A DNA stretch of 64,000 nt from CAIWHR01 sp963836265 (GCA_963836265.1 CAWIIO010000008.1:124001-188000), one strand, 5' to 3'. Shown: positions 53,492 through 63,198, counted from the stretch's first letter. A program made the numbers and translations. The notes: a model not told the origin generated them from the letters alone.

Positions 53492-56095
53492 ATGGCACTC
53501 GAGCGATACCGGCAGAAGCGCGACTTCAGGGTGACGCCAGAGCCCCCTGGCAGGGTGGGCAAGCGCCGGGCGAAAGGCCTTGCCTTCGTCGTCCAGAAGC
53601 ATGCGGCTACCCGCCTCCACTACGACTTTCGGCTCGAGCACGGCGGCGTGCTGCTCTCCTGGGCGGTGCCGAAGGGACCGAGCCTCGACCCCAACGACAA
53701 ACGCCTCGCGATGCACGTCGAGGATCACCCGCTCGAATACGGCGAATTCGAAGGCGTGATTCCGCCGAAGCAGTACGGCGCGGGAACGGTCATGGTGTGG
53801 GACCGCGGCACTTGGACCCCGAAGACCGATCCGGAGGAGGCCTACGCCAAAGGACACCTCAAGTTCGAGCTTCGCGGAGAGAAATTGGAGGGCGTCTGGA
53901 ATCTGGTGAGGAGCAAGAGCGGCAAGTACGGCGGCGACAGTTGGCTCCTGTTCAAGGAAGCCGACGACTTCGCCCGCCTGGGCGCGCAGGCGCAGATCAC
54001 GGACGACCGGCCGGACAGCGTCGTCACCGGCCGCAGCATCGACGAGATCGCGGCGCAGAAGGATCGGCTGTGGAATTCGAACCAATCGGTGGCGGCCAAC
54101 GTGGAAGGAGGTGCGATCCGCACGCGCAAGCCGCGAGCCCGCCCGGCGCCCGCCAAGCTCGAGGGCGCACGGAAGACTGCGCTGCCGGACATCATCGACG
54201 CGCAACTCGCGACGCTCATGAAATCGCCGCCGTCCGGCCCGAACTGGGTCCACGAAATCAAGTACGACGGCTACCGGATGCTCTGCCGCATCGTCGACGG
54301 CGATGTGCGCATCGTGTCGCGTAACGGCAAGGACTGGACCGCCAGGTTCCCCGCGATCGTCCGCGCGCTTGCCCGCCTGCCCGTAAAGTCGGCCTGGCTC
54401 GACGGCGAAGCGGTCGTCGTCGACGACAAGGGGCGCACGAGCTTCCAGGCGCTGCAGAGCGCGCTCTCCGACGCGACCACCGGCAACCCCGGCTATTTTG
54501 CGTTCGACCTCCTCTATCTCGACGGCGTCGACCTCCGCGGCGTCGCGCTCGTCGAGCGCAAGCGCCTGCTCGAGGAGTTGCTGTCGAGCATGCCGGCGAC
54601 CGTAAGGTACAGCGAGCACTTCGCGGTGCCGGGCCCGGCGTTCCTGCAGAACGTGAGCGCGCTCGGCCTCGAGGGCATGGTATCGAAGCGCGCAGACCTC
54701 CCCTATCAGGCCGGCCGCGGACCTGGGTGGCAGAAGACCAAATGTGCGCGGCGGCAGGAGATGGTGATCGGCGGCTTCACCGACCCCGAAGGATCGCGCG
54801 AAGGCTTTGGCGCGCTGCTGCTCGGTGTCTACGAGCCGGGTGGAAAGCTGAGCTACTCGGGCAAGGTCGGGACCGGCTTCACCGCCGCGTCGCTCGCGCA
54901 GATCCGCCGCGCGCTCGCACGCCTCGAGCAGAAGGAACCGCCGTTCCACAACCCGCCGCCGGGCGCCGAAGCGCGTCGTGCGCACTGGGTGAAGCCCGTG
55001 CTGGTCGCCGAGGTCTCGTTCACCGAATGGACGGACGACGGAACCTTGCGCCACCCGTCGTTTCAGGGACTTCGCACGGACAAGCCGGCGGCCGAAGTCG
55101 TGCGCGAGCGCGCGGCAAGCGCGGGCGACGGCGATGCCCGCGAGGAAGCGGCGCCGCGAACGACCGCGCGGTCGCCGGCGAGCGCCGAAACGAAAGACGC
55201 CATTGCCGGCGTGGTACTCACGAATCCCGACAAGCTGCTCTATCCGGAGGCCCGCCTTACCAAGCGCGAGCTCGCCCTCTACTACGCGGCGATCGGCGAG
55301 TGGATGCTGCCGCACCTTCGCAATCGGCCGCTGACGCTCGTGCGCTGCCCGAACGGCTGGGACAAAAAGTGCTTCTATCAAAAGAACGCCGACGACAGCA
55401 TTCCCGACGCCATCTCGCGCGTGCGGATCGACGACGGCGACGGGGGGCATTCGTTCTACACGATGGCGAACTCGATTACCGCCATCGTCGCTTTGCTGCA
55501 GATGGGCGTCCTCGAGATTCACCCGTGGGGATCGCAGGCCGGCAAGCTTTCCTTCCCGGACCGGATCATTTTCGACCTCGACCCGGACGAGGATCTTCCA
55601 TGGGCGGACGTGAAGCAGGCGGTGGCGGTCGTCAGGACGCTCCTCGACAGCATCGGGCTCGCCGCGTTCCTCAAGACGACGGGCGGCAAGGGATTGCACG
55701 TCGTCGTGCCCATCGAACCGACGGTCCGCTGGGACCATGTCAAGGGATTCACCAAGGCGGTCGCGGAGCTCCTCGAGCGAACCTTTCCCGACCGTTTCAC
55801 CGCCAAGCTGCTCAAGGTCTCGCGCCGCGGCAGGATTTTCATCGACTATCTGCGTAACGCCGAAGGCGCCACGGCGGTCGCCGCCTATTCGCTCCGCGCC
55901 AAGGCCCGCGCCCCGGTATCCACGCCGATCCATTGGGAAGAGCTCGCCAAGGACGTACGCTTTGCTCATTTCAACGCGCGCAACGTTCCGGGACGACTCA
56001 AGAAAATCAAGGCCGATCCCTGGCGCAAGCTCGGCGAACAGGCGGTGCCGCTGACTGCGGCCGTCATGGCGAAGGTCGGCTACAAGGTAAGCTGA
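53492..56095 (+). CDS. ligD: Multifunctional DNA ligase D
   Basis: An 867-residue ATP-dependent ligase with three domains. About 1-160 are the 3'-phosphoesterase (HAATRLHYDFRLEHGGVLLSWAVPKGPS). About 210-520 are the ligase, with the adenylated lysine in HEIKYDGYRML and DGEAVV. About 570-860 are the Prim-Pol polymerase, with the DxD metal site FDLDPDEDLPW and KTTGGKGLHVV. The order PE-ligase-polymerase is the Pseudomonas type. It processes and seals broken ends held by Ku. DUF72 follows after 22 bases. Confidence 0.97.
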   Translation: MALERYRQKRDFRVTPEPPGRVGKRRAKGLAFVVQKHAATRLHYDFRLEHGGVLLSWAVPKGPSLDPNDKRLAMHVEDHPLEYGEFEGVIPPKQYGAGTVMVWDRGTWTPKTDPEEAYAKGHLKFELRGEKLEGVWNLVRSKSGKYGGDSWLLFKEADDFARLGAQAQITDDRPDSVVTGRSIDEIAAQKDRLWNSNQSVAANVEGGAIRTRKPRARPAPAKLEGARKTALPDIIDAQLATLMKSPPSGPNWVHEIKYDGYRMLCRIVDGDVRIVSRNGKDWTARFPAIVRALARLPVKSAWLDGEAVVVDDKGRTSFQALQSALSDATTGNPGYFAFDLLYLDGVDLRGVALVERKRLLEELLSSMPATVRYSEHFAVPGPAFLQNVSALGLEGMVSKRADLPYQAGRGPGWQKTKCARRQEMVIGGFTDPEGSREGFGALLLGVYEPGGKLSYSGKVGTGFTAASLAQIRRALARLEQKEPPFHNPPPGAEARRAHWVKPVLVAEVSFTEWTDDGTLRHPSFQGLRTDKPAAEVVRERAASAGDGDAREEAAPRTTARSPASAETKDAIAGVVLTNPDKLLYPEARLTKRELALYYAAIGEWMLPHLRNRPLTLVRCPNGWDKKCFYQKNADDSIPDAISRVRIDDGDGGHSFYTMANSITAIVALLQMGVLEIHPWGSQAGKLSFPDRIIFDLDPDEDLPWADVKQAVAVVRTLLDSIGLAAFLKTTGGKGLHVVVPIEPTVRWDHVKGFTKAVAELLERTFPDRFTAKLLKVSRRGRIFIDYLRNAEGATAVAAYSLRAKARAPVSTPIHWEELAKDVRFAHFNARNVPGRLKKIKADPWRKLGEQAVPLTAAVMAKVGYKVS

Positions 56096-56117
56096 CCAGG
56101 TTTTCGGAGAGCAGGCC

Positions 56118-56834
56118 ATGCGATTGCTGACCGGAACGAGCGGCTATTCGTACAAAGAATGGCTGGGCCATTTCTATCCGGAAAAGCTCCCGGCGAGCGA
56201 GATGCTCCGCTACTACGCCCGGCACTTTCCGACCGTCGAGATCAACAACACGTTCTATCGGATGCCGGCCTCCGCGATGCTTGCGCAATGGTCGGCGCAG
56301 GTTCCCGAGCAGTTCACGTTCACGTTGAAGGCGCCGCGCCGGATCACTCACGAGCAGCGCCTGCGCGAGTCCGAGTCCAGCGTCACCGCATTCTTCGAGC
56401 GCGCGATGGTCCTCGGGCCCAAGCTCGGAGCGCTGCTGTTTCAGCTGCCGCCCTTCCTCAAGAAGGATCTTCCCCGCTTGCAGGCATTTCTCGACCTGTT
56501 GCCTTCCGATACGCGGATCGCCTTCGAGTTCCGCAACGAGTCGTGGCAGGACGACGAGGTGTACGAGGCCCTTCGGCGCCGCGGCGCGATGCTTTGCGTC
56601 ACCGACACCGACGAGGGCGACACGCCGTTCGTCGTGACCTCCGACTGGGGTTACGTGCGCCTGCGCCGGACCCACTACGACGACGCCGACCTCGGCGCTT
56701 GGGCCGCACGGATCGCCGGAAAAGCCGTCGAGCGAACCTACGTCTATTTCATGCACGAGGACGAGGCGTTGGGGACGCGGTTCGCGCGACGGCTGAACGA
56801 GCTGTGGACGGGGCCCGGCGCCGGGCGCTCCTGA
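56118..56834 (+). CDS. DUF72 domain-containing protein
   Basis: A 238-residue protein of the DUF72/YecE family, a TIM-barrel fold of unknown function. Signature parts: GTSGYSYKEWLGHFYPEKLPASEMLRYYARHFPTVEINNTFYRMP at the N-terminus, FTFTLKAPRRITHEQRL, LLFQLPPFLKKD, AFEFRNESW, and the C-terminal YVYFMHEDEALGTRFARRL. It lies close behind ligD on the same strand, a pairing that may mean co-expression. No catalytic role can be assigned. Confidence 0.9.
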   Translation: MRLLTGTSGYSYKEWLGHFYPEKLPASEMLRYYARHFPTVEINNTFYRMPASAMLAQWSAQVPEQFTFTLKAPRRITHEQRLRESESSVTAFFERAMVLGPKLGALLFQLPPFLKKDLPRLQAFLDLLPSDTRIAFEFRNESWQDDEVYEALRRRGAMLCVTDTDEGDTPFVVTSDWGYVRLRRTHYDDADLGAWAARIAGKAVERTYVYFMHEDEALGTRFARRLNELWTGPGAGRS

Positions 56835-56964
56835 GCACGCCCGGTTCGTGCGCGCCGTTGCCGCGCCCCCAACCCTGCCCCCTTTCATCGTAGACTGCAG
56901 GCGGGCACGACTAGGCGCCGCGAAGAAGCCCAAAGGCGCGGGCGCCAACTTCGAAGGAGGAGAC

Positions 56965-57921
56965 ATGAACGCAACCTTTCGCATCGGCACCGCGCTGTCG
57001 GTAGCCGCGCTCGCCCTCGTCGCAGTGGCCGGCTGGGCGCAGGAACGCTATCCCTCGCGCCCCGTGGAGATCATCGTGCCGTGGGGCCCGGGCGGCGGCG
57101 CGGACCAGCTTGCCCGTCTTACGGCGACGCTGATCGAACCCATGCTGAAGACGTCGTTCCCGGTGATCAATGCGCCGGGCGCAACCGGCGCGACAGGAAT
57201 GGCGAAGCTGCTCTCCGAGCCCGCCGACGGTTACGCGATGGCCGTGTACATCGCGGATTCGAACGCGCTGCTCGCCGGCCCGTCGCCGCGCTGGTCGCTC
57301 TCGGACATCCAGCCGGTGGCCGTGATGATCCAGGGCCCGTCGTTCCTGTTCGTCGCCGAGAACAGCCGCTTCAAGACCTGGGCCGATTTCGAGAAGGAAG
57401 CCCGTGCCAAGCCGAAGACGCTCAAGGTCGCCACCCTCGGGTTCGGCAGCGTCGACGACATGACGCTCTCCTATCTCGCGGCAAAGGGAATCCACGTGGT
57501 CGAGGTCCCCTACGCGAAGCCGAGCGAGCGTTACGTCTCGGTGATCGGCGGGCACGTCGACGCGCTCTACGAGCAGGCGGGCGACGTGCGCCAATTCGTG
57601 GACAGCAAGCAGATCCGGCCGATCATCCTTTTCGGCAAGGAGCGCCTGCCTGCGTTCAAGGACGTTCCCGCGTCCTACGAGCTCGGCTACAAGATCGCTC
57701 TCCCCCAGTTCCGCTCGTTCGTCGTCAAGGCCGGAACGCCGCCGGATCGCGTCAAGATCCTCGCCGGCGCGCTGGCCAAGGCGGCGGCAACGCCCGAGTA
57801 CAAGAAGTTCCTGAGCGAGCAACACGCCGACCCGAACAGCTTCGTCGATGCCGCGGCCTCGATCCCGTTCCTCAAGGCGCAGCTCGAGGACATGAAGGCG
57901 GCGATGACGGCAACGCAGTAG
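56965..57921 (+). CDS. Tripartite tricarboxylate transporter substrate-binding protein (TctC type)
   Basis: A 318-residue periplasmic binding protein. Residues 1-25 are a signal peptide ending VAGWAQ. It then reads ERYPSRPVEIIVPWGPGGGADQLARL, the TctC/Bug-family hallmark, followed by NAPGATGATGMAKL. GGAGGAG precedes the ATG. tctB and tctA follow, giving a complete transporter. Substrate, probably an organic or aromatic acid, cannot be read from sequence. Confidence 0.92.
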   Translation: MNATFRIGTALSVAALALVAVAGWAQERYPSRPVEIIVPWGPGGGADQLARLTATLIEPMLKTSFPVINAPGATGATGMAKLLSEPADGYAMAVYIADSNALLAGPSPRWSLSDIQPVAVMIQGPSFLFVAENSRFKTWADFEKEARAKPKTLKVATLGFGSVDDMTLSYLAAKGIHVVEVPYAKPSERYVSVIGGHVDALYEQAGDVRQFVDSKQIRPIILFGKERLPAFKDVPASYELGYKIALPQFRSFVVKAGTPPDRVKILAGALAKAAATPEYKKFLSEQHADPNSFVDAAASIPFLKAQLEDMKAAMTATQ

Positions 57922-58029
57922 GCCCCGCTCGCGCCATGTCCACGAGCGCGCCCCACGGCAGCAACCCGAACGGAACGGGCGCGTTGCGCCGCCCGTACGC
58001 GTTTGCGGACATGGCGTGAACGGGTCCTG

Positions 58030-58605
58030 ATGCGCCTCGGCGGAAGGGCAGCCATCCGGATCCGCAAGGGGATCCCGTACGCGATGCTGCTGTGCGGGGC
58101 CGCATACCTTTACGTCAACGCCGGACAGTTCGCGCGGATCGCAAGGAAGGGCGAACTTGGTCCGGACGTCTGGCCGCGGGCCATTCTCGTTCTGCTGATC
58201 GTCGTATGCGTCGGCGCCGTGCTGCGCGCCCTGCTGGTCGCGCGCCCGGCGGCCGACGAGCGAGGCGGCGGCGCGACGACGGACAGCACGGACAATACCC
58301 CGGCCGTGCCGGAGGACACGCCCGCGACCGGTATGTATCGGCTGCTCGCCGGGATCGGATTGTCGGCGGCCTACGTGGCGGGGCTCGAGTGGCTCGGATT
58401 CTTCGTCGCCACCGCACTCTACCTGGGTCTGTTCATGGTGCTTGGACGCTACCGCCGCGCCGGGGTGGTCGCGTCCACCAGCGTGCTCGGCAGCCTCGTG
58501 TTCGTGTTCGTGTTCATGAGGATCGTCTACGTGTCGCTGCCGCTGGGGGCGGGACCGTTCCAGGCGCTTTCGATCGCGATCCTGGCCGCGCTGGGCGTTC
58601 GCTGA
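58030..58605 (+). CDS. Tripartite tricarboxylate transporter small membrane subunit (TctB type)
   Basis: A 191-residue protein with about four membrane helices (PYAMLLCGAAYLYVNAGQ; AILVLLIVVCVGAVLRALLV; LLAGIGLSAAYVAGLEWLGFFVATALYLGLFMVLG; and a last one). The polar loop GGGATTDSTDNTPAVPEDTP divides it. Position between TctC-like and TctA and the size fit TctB. Start ATG 58030 was chosen over an upstream TTG. Confidence 0.85.
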   Translation: MRLGGRAAIRIRKGIPYAMLLCGAAYLYVNAGQFARIARKGELGPDVWPRAILVLLIVVCVGAVLRALLVARPAADERGGGATTDSTDNTPAVPEDTPATGMYRLLAGIGLSAAYVAGLEWLGFFVATALYLGLFMVLGRYRRAGVVASTSVLGSLVFVFVFMRIVYVSLPLGAGPFQALSIAILAALGVR

Positions 58606-58617
58606 GAGAGGCCGCGC

Positions 58618-60150
58618 ATGTTCGACGTGCTGCAGCAACTCGCGCTCGGATTCATGCACCTCTTCGTCCCGGCCAACGCCCTGGCACTGACGATCGGGCT
58701 CGTGGTGGGCATGCTCGTCGCGGTGCTCCCGGGATTGACGCTGGTGATGGGCGTGGTGCTCGCGCTTCCGTTCACGTACGGCATGGCCGTGACGCCTTCG
58801 ATCGTGCTGCTCACGGCGATGTACCTGTCGGGAACGTATGGCGGCGCGTTCACCTCGATCCTGTTCCGCATCCCCGGGGAGCCGCTCGACGTCCCGCTCC
58901 TGTGGGATGGCTACACGATGGCCCGCCGCGGAGAGCCCGCGCAGGCACTCGGCTGGACGCTGCTGGCCGCGCTGTGGGGCGGGCTGATCACGGCGGTGTC
59001 GGCGGTGACGCTCGCCGTCCCCTTCGCAAAGTTCGCGCTCCGCTTCGACGCGCCGGAGTATTTCGCCGTCGTGATATTCGGTCTCTCCGGCGTCGTTGCG
59101 CTCGGCCAGACGTCGATGGCCAACGCCCTCGTGAGCTTGTGCCTCGGACTACTGCTTGCAACCGTCGGCGTCGACCAGACCTACGGCGCGAGCCGTTTCA
59201 CGTTCGGCGTTCCGATCCTGATGGACGGCATCGAATATCTCACCGTCATGGTCGGCGCGTACGGGCTGGGCGAGGTCCTGACCCGCATGGAACAGGGATT
59301 CGGCAGCGTGCCGATGGATCCGGGCAAGCGCATCGAGACCCGGCTGCCCGGTTGGCGCGAAATCTGGAGCCTGCGCTCGACGATCGGCCGCAGTTCGCTC
59401 ATCGGGCTTCTCTGCGGCATCGTGCCGGGGGCCGGCGCCACGGTCGGCTCGTTCGTCGCCTACGGGACGGAGGCACAGTACGGAGCGCGGCGAGACAAGC
59501 TCGGCACCGGCATACCGGAGGGGATCGTCGCCCCGCAGGTCGCCTCGACCGCGACCGTCGGCGGCCACATGGTCCCGCTGCTGGCTCTCGGCATTCCGGG
59601 CAGCGGCGCAACCGCGGTGATCCTCGGCGCGTTCCTGCTCCACGGCGTCCAGCCGGGGCCGCAGATCTTCAGCACCTCGCCCGACATGGTCTACACGATC
59701 TTCGCGTCGATGTTCGCGGCCGTGATCGGCATGTGCGTGCTCGGTTACTTCGCCATCAAGCCGCTCGTGCGCGTGCTTCATCTTCCTGAAGCGGTCACCT
59801 CGGCCTTCGTTGCGCTCTTCTGCTTCGTGGGCGCGTACAGCGCGCGCAACAGCGTCACCGACCTGTGGATGATCGTCGCCTTCGGCGTCGTGGGCTATCT
59901 GTTCGAGAAGTTCCGGTTCCCGATCGCGCCGATGGTGCTGGGCTGCATACTCGGCCCGGTCGCCGAGACGTCGTTCATGACCAGCATGATCGCGTACCGG
60001 AACGACTGGACGGTGTTCTTCACCCGGCCGATCAGCGGCACCGTCATGGTCTTCACCGCTCTCGCGCTCGCCTATCCGCTGTCGCGCGCCATCGGTCGCC
60101 GGACGCGAAGCCAGCGGCCCGCGACTCGGGCGCGCGAAGAAACGGCATGA
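58618..60150 (+). CDS. Tripartite tricarboxylate transporter large membrane subunit (TctA type)
   Basis: A 510-residue membrane protein with about 11-12 helices. Family motifs: VVGMLVAVLPGLTLVMGVVLALPFTYG, MYLSGTYGGAFTSILFRIPGEP and the repeat-related LLCGIVPGAGATVGSFVAYGTEAQYG. LLALGIPGSGATAVILGAFLLHGVQPGP carries the GIPGSGATA signature. It starts 12 bases after tctB and forms the sodium-coupled permease with TctB and the binding protein. Confidence 0.95.
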   Translation: MFDVLQQLALGFMHLFVPANALALTIGLVVGMLVAVLPGLTLVMGVVLALPFTYGMAVTPSIVLLTAMYLSGTYGGAFTSILFRIPGEPLDVPLLWDGYTMARRGEPAQALGWTLLAALWGGLITAVSAVTLAVPFAKFALRFDAPEYFAVVIFGLSGVVALGQTSMANALVSLCLGLLLATVGVDQTYGASRFTFGVPILMDGIEYLTVMVGAYGLGEVLTRMEQGFGSVPMDPGKRIETRLPGWREIWSLRSTIGRSSLIGLLCGIVPGAGATVGSFVAYGTEAQYGARRDKLGTGIPEGIVAPQVASTATVGGHMVPLLALGIPGSGATAVILGAFLLHGVQPGPQIFSTSPDMVYTIFASMFAAVIGMCVLGYFAIKPLVRVLHLPEAVTSAFVALFCFVGAYSARNSVTDLWMIVAFGVVGYLFEKFRFPIAPMVLGCILGPVAETSFMTSMIAYRNDWTVFFTRPISGTVMVFTALALAYPLSRAIGRRTRSQRPATRAREETA

Positions 60151-60193
60151 AGGCCCAGCGCGCGCAACGGGTCCGGCGCGACGCCTGAAGGAC

Positions 60194-60229
60194 GATCGGC
60201 CCCGGGTCTCGGGCGCGAACGCGCCGATC
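60194..60229. terminator. GC-rich hairpin between convergent tctA and the decarboxylase gene
   Basis: GATCGGC (60194-60200) pairs with GCCGATC (60223-60229). An inner GGCGC-GAAC-GCGCC hairpin overlaps it and would compete. No T tract is present on either strand, so function as a bidirectional terminator is doubtful. Confidence 0.3.
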
Positions 60230-60251
60230 CGGTCAACGCCATCGAGCGGCG

Positions 60252-61602
60252 CTAGCGTCCGGGCGCGCTCGCCTCCTCAGACAAGGACCCCTTGGCCAGC
60301 GATTGAAAGCGGCGCGATGCGACGATCGTGCGATCGCGGGCGTACGCTTCGTGGTTGCGCTCGACGCTGCCGAGGTGGTAGACGTAGTTCACCATCACCC
60401 CCGCGGATTGCCGGATGCCCGCCGCGGACGTGTCCCCCAGCCAGTTGAGACGCTCCAGCCGCGCGCCATTCACAAGGTGGAAGCGCGCTACCGGATCGGC
60501 AGGCTCCTGCTCCTGCTTCGCGTGCAGAAGGTAGTGCGCGCACAGTGGGGCGAGCCGCTGCTGCAGCTCGCTCGACAACGCCTTGTCCTCGAACCAGCTC
60601 TGCCGCTCGAGCTGGGCCAGCAAAGCGCCGATCTCGGCGCGCGCCGGAACGCCGTGCGGCGCGTGCGCCACGCTCGCAAGCCAAGCGCGAAAACCGGGAA
60701 CCGGCGACAACGTCGCGAACGACTTGAGGCGTGGAAGTTCCCGTCCCAGATCTTCGACGACCTGCTTGATGAGGAAATTGCCGAAGGAGACGCCGCGCAA
60801 GCCCTGCTGGCAGTTCGTGATCGAGTAGAAGACCGCGCAATCCGCGGCGGCAGGATCGAGGATCGGCGAATCGGGATCGAGCAGCGGCTGCACCCGCGCG
60901 CTCATCCCCCGGGTCAACGCCACTTCGATGAAGATCAGCGGCTCGTCCGGCAGCGCGGGATGGAAGAAGGCGTAGCACCGCCGGTCGGCCGCGAGCCGTC
61001 GGCGCAGAGTCCTGCCAGCCCTGGATCTGGTGGACCGCCTCGTACTCGATCAGCTTTTCCAGGATCAGCGCCGAGGTGCGCCAGTCGATGCGCTGCAGCG
61101 TCAGGAAACCGCGGTTGAACCAGGAACGCAGGAGGTGCTCGAGGTCGGCTTCGACGCCCCGCCAATGCGGGTTCGCCCCGAGACCGAGCAGGATCTGCCG
61201 CCGCATCTCGACCAGCACGCCCGTGCCTCCGGGCGCCATGTTGAGCCGGCGAAACAGCTCCTGTCGCGGCGGCTCGACTGCCTGCTGCAGGAGGATCAGG
61301 TTCGCCGGGGACGGTTCACGGCGATAGGCATCGGCGAATCCGCCCAGCACCTCGGGATCGGGCGAGAACTCGTCGACCAGGAGCTCGAAGAACACGCCGG
61401 CCGCCGCGCTCTCGAGCGCCTGATAGGCGGCGAGCGCCTCGCGTGCCAGTCGCGCGCCGGAAACCTCGCCGCGTTCGGACATCAAGGCATGGCCCAGCGA
61501 AATCGCGCGACGTGCGTCGCGCACCGCGCCACGCGACGGCGCGGTGCCCGTTGCGCCGGTGCCGGCGCCAAACAGGTGCCGGAAGGAAAAAGGTCGCTTC
61601 AT
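60252..61602 (-). pseudogene. Malonyl-CoA decarboxylase with a single-base frameshift
   Basis: The first 198 codons (start ATG 61602, MKRPFSFRHLFG) run to IEYEAVHQIQGWQD. The expected DLRRRLAADRRCYAFFHPALPDEP continues in the next frame if one base near 61008 is ignored. That frame runs on to the stop at 60252 with LTRGMSARVQPLLDP, SITNCQQGLRGVSFGNFLIKQV and LNWLGDTSA, all decarboxylase motifs. Corrected length is about 449 residues, normal for the family, which converts malonyl-CoA to acetyl-CoA. The ATG overlaps the stop of the upstream metallo-hydrolase (ATGA). Sequence error or recent decay cannot be told apart. Confidence 0.85.
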
Positions 61603-62678
61603 CGGCCTTCCGCGGTTGCTCCGGGTCTGCCGCCGCGCGGCGCCGGCGTACCGAACCACGCCGCGCGCAGCTCGGCGACGAGCTCCGAGGGCCGGTCCTG
61701 ATAGCGAGGCGAGAAGTGGAAAGGCGTGACGGCCTTGGCGCCCACCCGGCGGGCGATCTCGCCCGCGTGGCGCGCCGTCAGGTGATTCTTGCGCACCGCG
61801 TGTTCGATGTCCTCGTCAAGGAAGACGCTTTCGATGAAAAGCAGGTCCACGCCCGAGAGCAAACCGCAGAGTGCCTCGACGTTGGCCTCCGTGAAGCGCA
61901 GGTCGGTCACGTAGCCGATACGCTGGCCGGGGACGACGTCGAGGATCAGGTGGGAGAGCTCGCTCACCGGCCGTGTCATCGCGTGCTCGCCGCCCCGGTC
62001 GCGCCATTGCACGTGAACGGGCGTGGCCTCCGGTGCGCCCGTCAGGACCGCGTGCTTCAGCTCGCGAAGCCAGGGGCCCGTCGACACCCCGAGCGCGGCG
62101 AGGCGGTCGTTCGCGACGTTGACGTGAACCTTCTCTTCGATTGCGTAGGCGAGACACGGCACATCGTGATCGACGAGGCGTCCGCGAACGCGAAAGGTCG
62201 CTTCGTCATGAAGAATATCGTCGACCAGCTCGAACGAGCCGACCGATTCCCGCGCGAATGCGCTCCGGCTCGAAAATCGCGCCCGCAGCCCACGCCCGTT
62301 GGCGCCGATCTCGCACACGTCGATCATCAACTCATCGTAGCGATGGACGACATTCCAGGTGTATGCGCGGAGCTTGTGCTCGACCTGCGCGGCGAAGCCA
62401 GGCCCGCCAACCAGGACCACGCCGGGCTTGCGTCCGAGCACGACGCGCAGCAGGTGATCGAAGCCCGCGAAGTGGTCCATGTGCGTGTGAGTGACGAAGA
62501 CGTGCGACAGACGCATCAGCTTGCGCGGCGGCAGCCCGGTGATGTCGCCGAGATCGAACAGCAGCGCCCGCCGCTCGTCGCGGAAATCGACGTACAGCCC
62601 CGGATCGCCAAATGCATCGTTGACGAGACGCGGCTCGAAGAGGCAACGCACCTGTCGTTCCCGAAGAAATGCGGACAT
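61599..62678 (-). CDS. MBL-fold metallo-hydrolase, ribonuclease Z-like
   Basis: A 359-residue metallo-beta-lactamase-fold protein. The metal motif is VFVTHTHMDHFAGFDHLLR (HxHxDH), with YVTDLRFTEANVEAL, LLFIESVFLDEDIEHAVRKNHLTARHAGEIA and AVTPFHFSPRYQDRPSEL typical of RNase Z/arylsulfatase-like hydrolases. Many bacteria carry such a protein beside malonyl-CoA decarboxylase or alone. Its substrate is unknown and it is longer than the tRNA-processing enzyme. Start MSAFLRERQVRC at 62678 is preferred over 62705. Confidence 0.85.
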   Translation of the reverse strand: MSAFLRERQVRCLFEPRLVNDAFGDPGLYVDFRDERRALLFDLGDITGLPPRKLMRLSHVFVTHTHMDHFAGFDHLLRVVLGRKPGVVLVGGPGFAAQVEHKLRAYTWNVVHRYDELMIDVCEIGANGRGLRARFSSRSAFARESVGSFELVDDILHDEATFRVRGRLVDHDVPCLAYAIEEKVHVNVANDRLAALGVSTGPWLRELKHAVLTGAPEATPVHVQWRDRGGEHAMTRPVSELSHLILDVVPGQRIGYVTDLRFTEANVEALCGLLSGVDLLFIESVFLDEDIEHAVRKNHLTARHAGEIARRVGAKAVTPFHFSPRYQDRPSELVAELRAAWFGTPAPRGGRPGATAEGR

Positions 62679-62712
62679 TACATCCGGCCTGTCCGCGGCC
62701 CGCAAGCCGCGG

Positions 62713-63198
62713 TCAGCGGCGCGCCCGAGGCCCGCCGGCGTCGACCTGCTGCGCCAATTGGTCGAGAAAGCCCCGCTGGCCGGCCAGTATTCTTTCCTTC
62801 GCCGCCGCTATCGTGAACCAGGCGCCTCGATCGATCTCCGGGAATTCCTGCATCCTGCCGGATCGCGGCGGCCATTCCATCCGGAAAGTATTGCTGGCGA
62901 TCGACGAGGCGTCGACATCTCCGTTGACGGCCCAGGCATGGACGAGCTTGCCGCCGGGTTGCCTCAGCGGCGTCAGCGGAACCAAGGGTCCGGTCACCGT
63001 GGAGCCGGTTTCCTCGAGGAATTCACGCTGCGCCGTCGTCAGCGGGTCGGCATCCTCCTCGAGCTCGCCCTTGGGAATGGACCAGGCACCGGCGTCCTTG
63101 TTCTGCCAGTACGGGCCCCCCGGGTGCACGAGGAAGACCTCCACCGTCCCGGCACGAATCCGGTAGAGCAAAACGCCCGCGCTCACCGACCTTTTCAT
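62713..63198 (-). CDS. Nudix hydrolase, Ap4A/NTP pyrophosphohydrolase-like
   Basis: A 161-residue Nudix protein. It starts MKRSVSAGVLLYRIRAGTVEVFLVHPGGPYW, with WSIPKGELEEDADPL and the Nudix box tail AQREFLEETG. This WSIPKGE kind resembles diadenosine tetraphosphate hydrolases of the MutT/NUDT2 type, but the substrate is not certain. It lies 34 bases upstream of the metallo-hydrolase gene on the same strand. Confidence 0.88.
   Translation of the reverse strand: MKRSVSAGVLLYRIRAGTVEVFLVHPGGPYWQNKDAGAWSIPKGELEEDADPLTTAQREFLEETGSTVTGPLVPLTPLRQPGGKLVHAWAVNGDVDASSIASNTFRMEWPPRSGRMQEFPEIDRGAWFTIAAAKERILAGQRGFLDQLAQQVDAGGPRARR

Noticed and set aside
53420..56119. An 899-codon open frame on the minus strand opposite ligD
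   Set aside because: LigD has all three domains on the plus strand; the antisense frame shows no domain.
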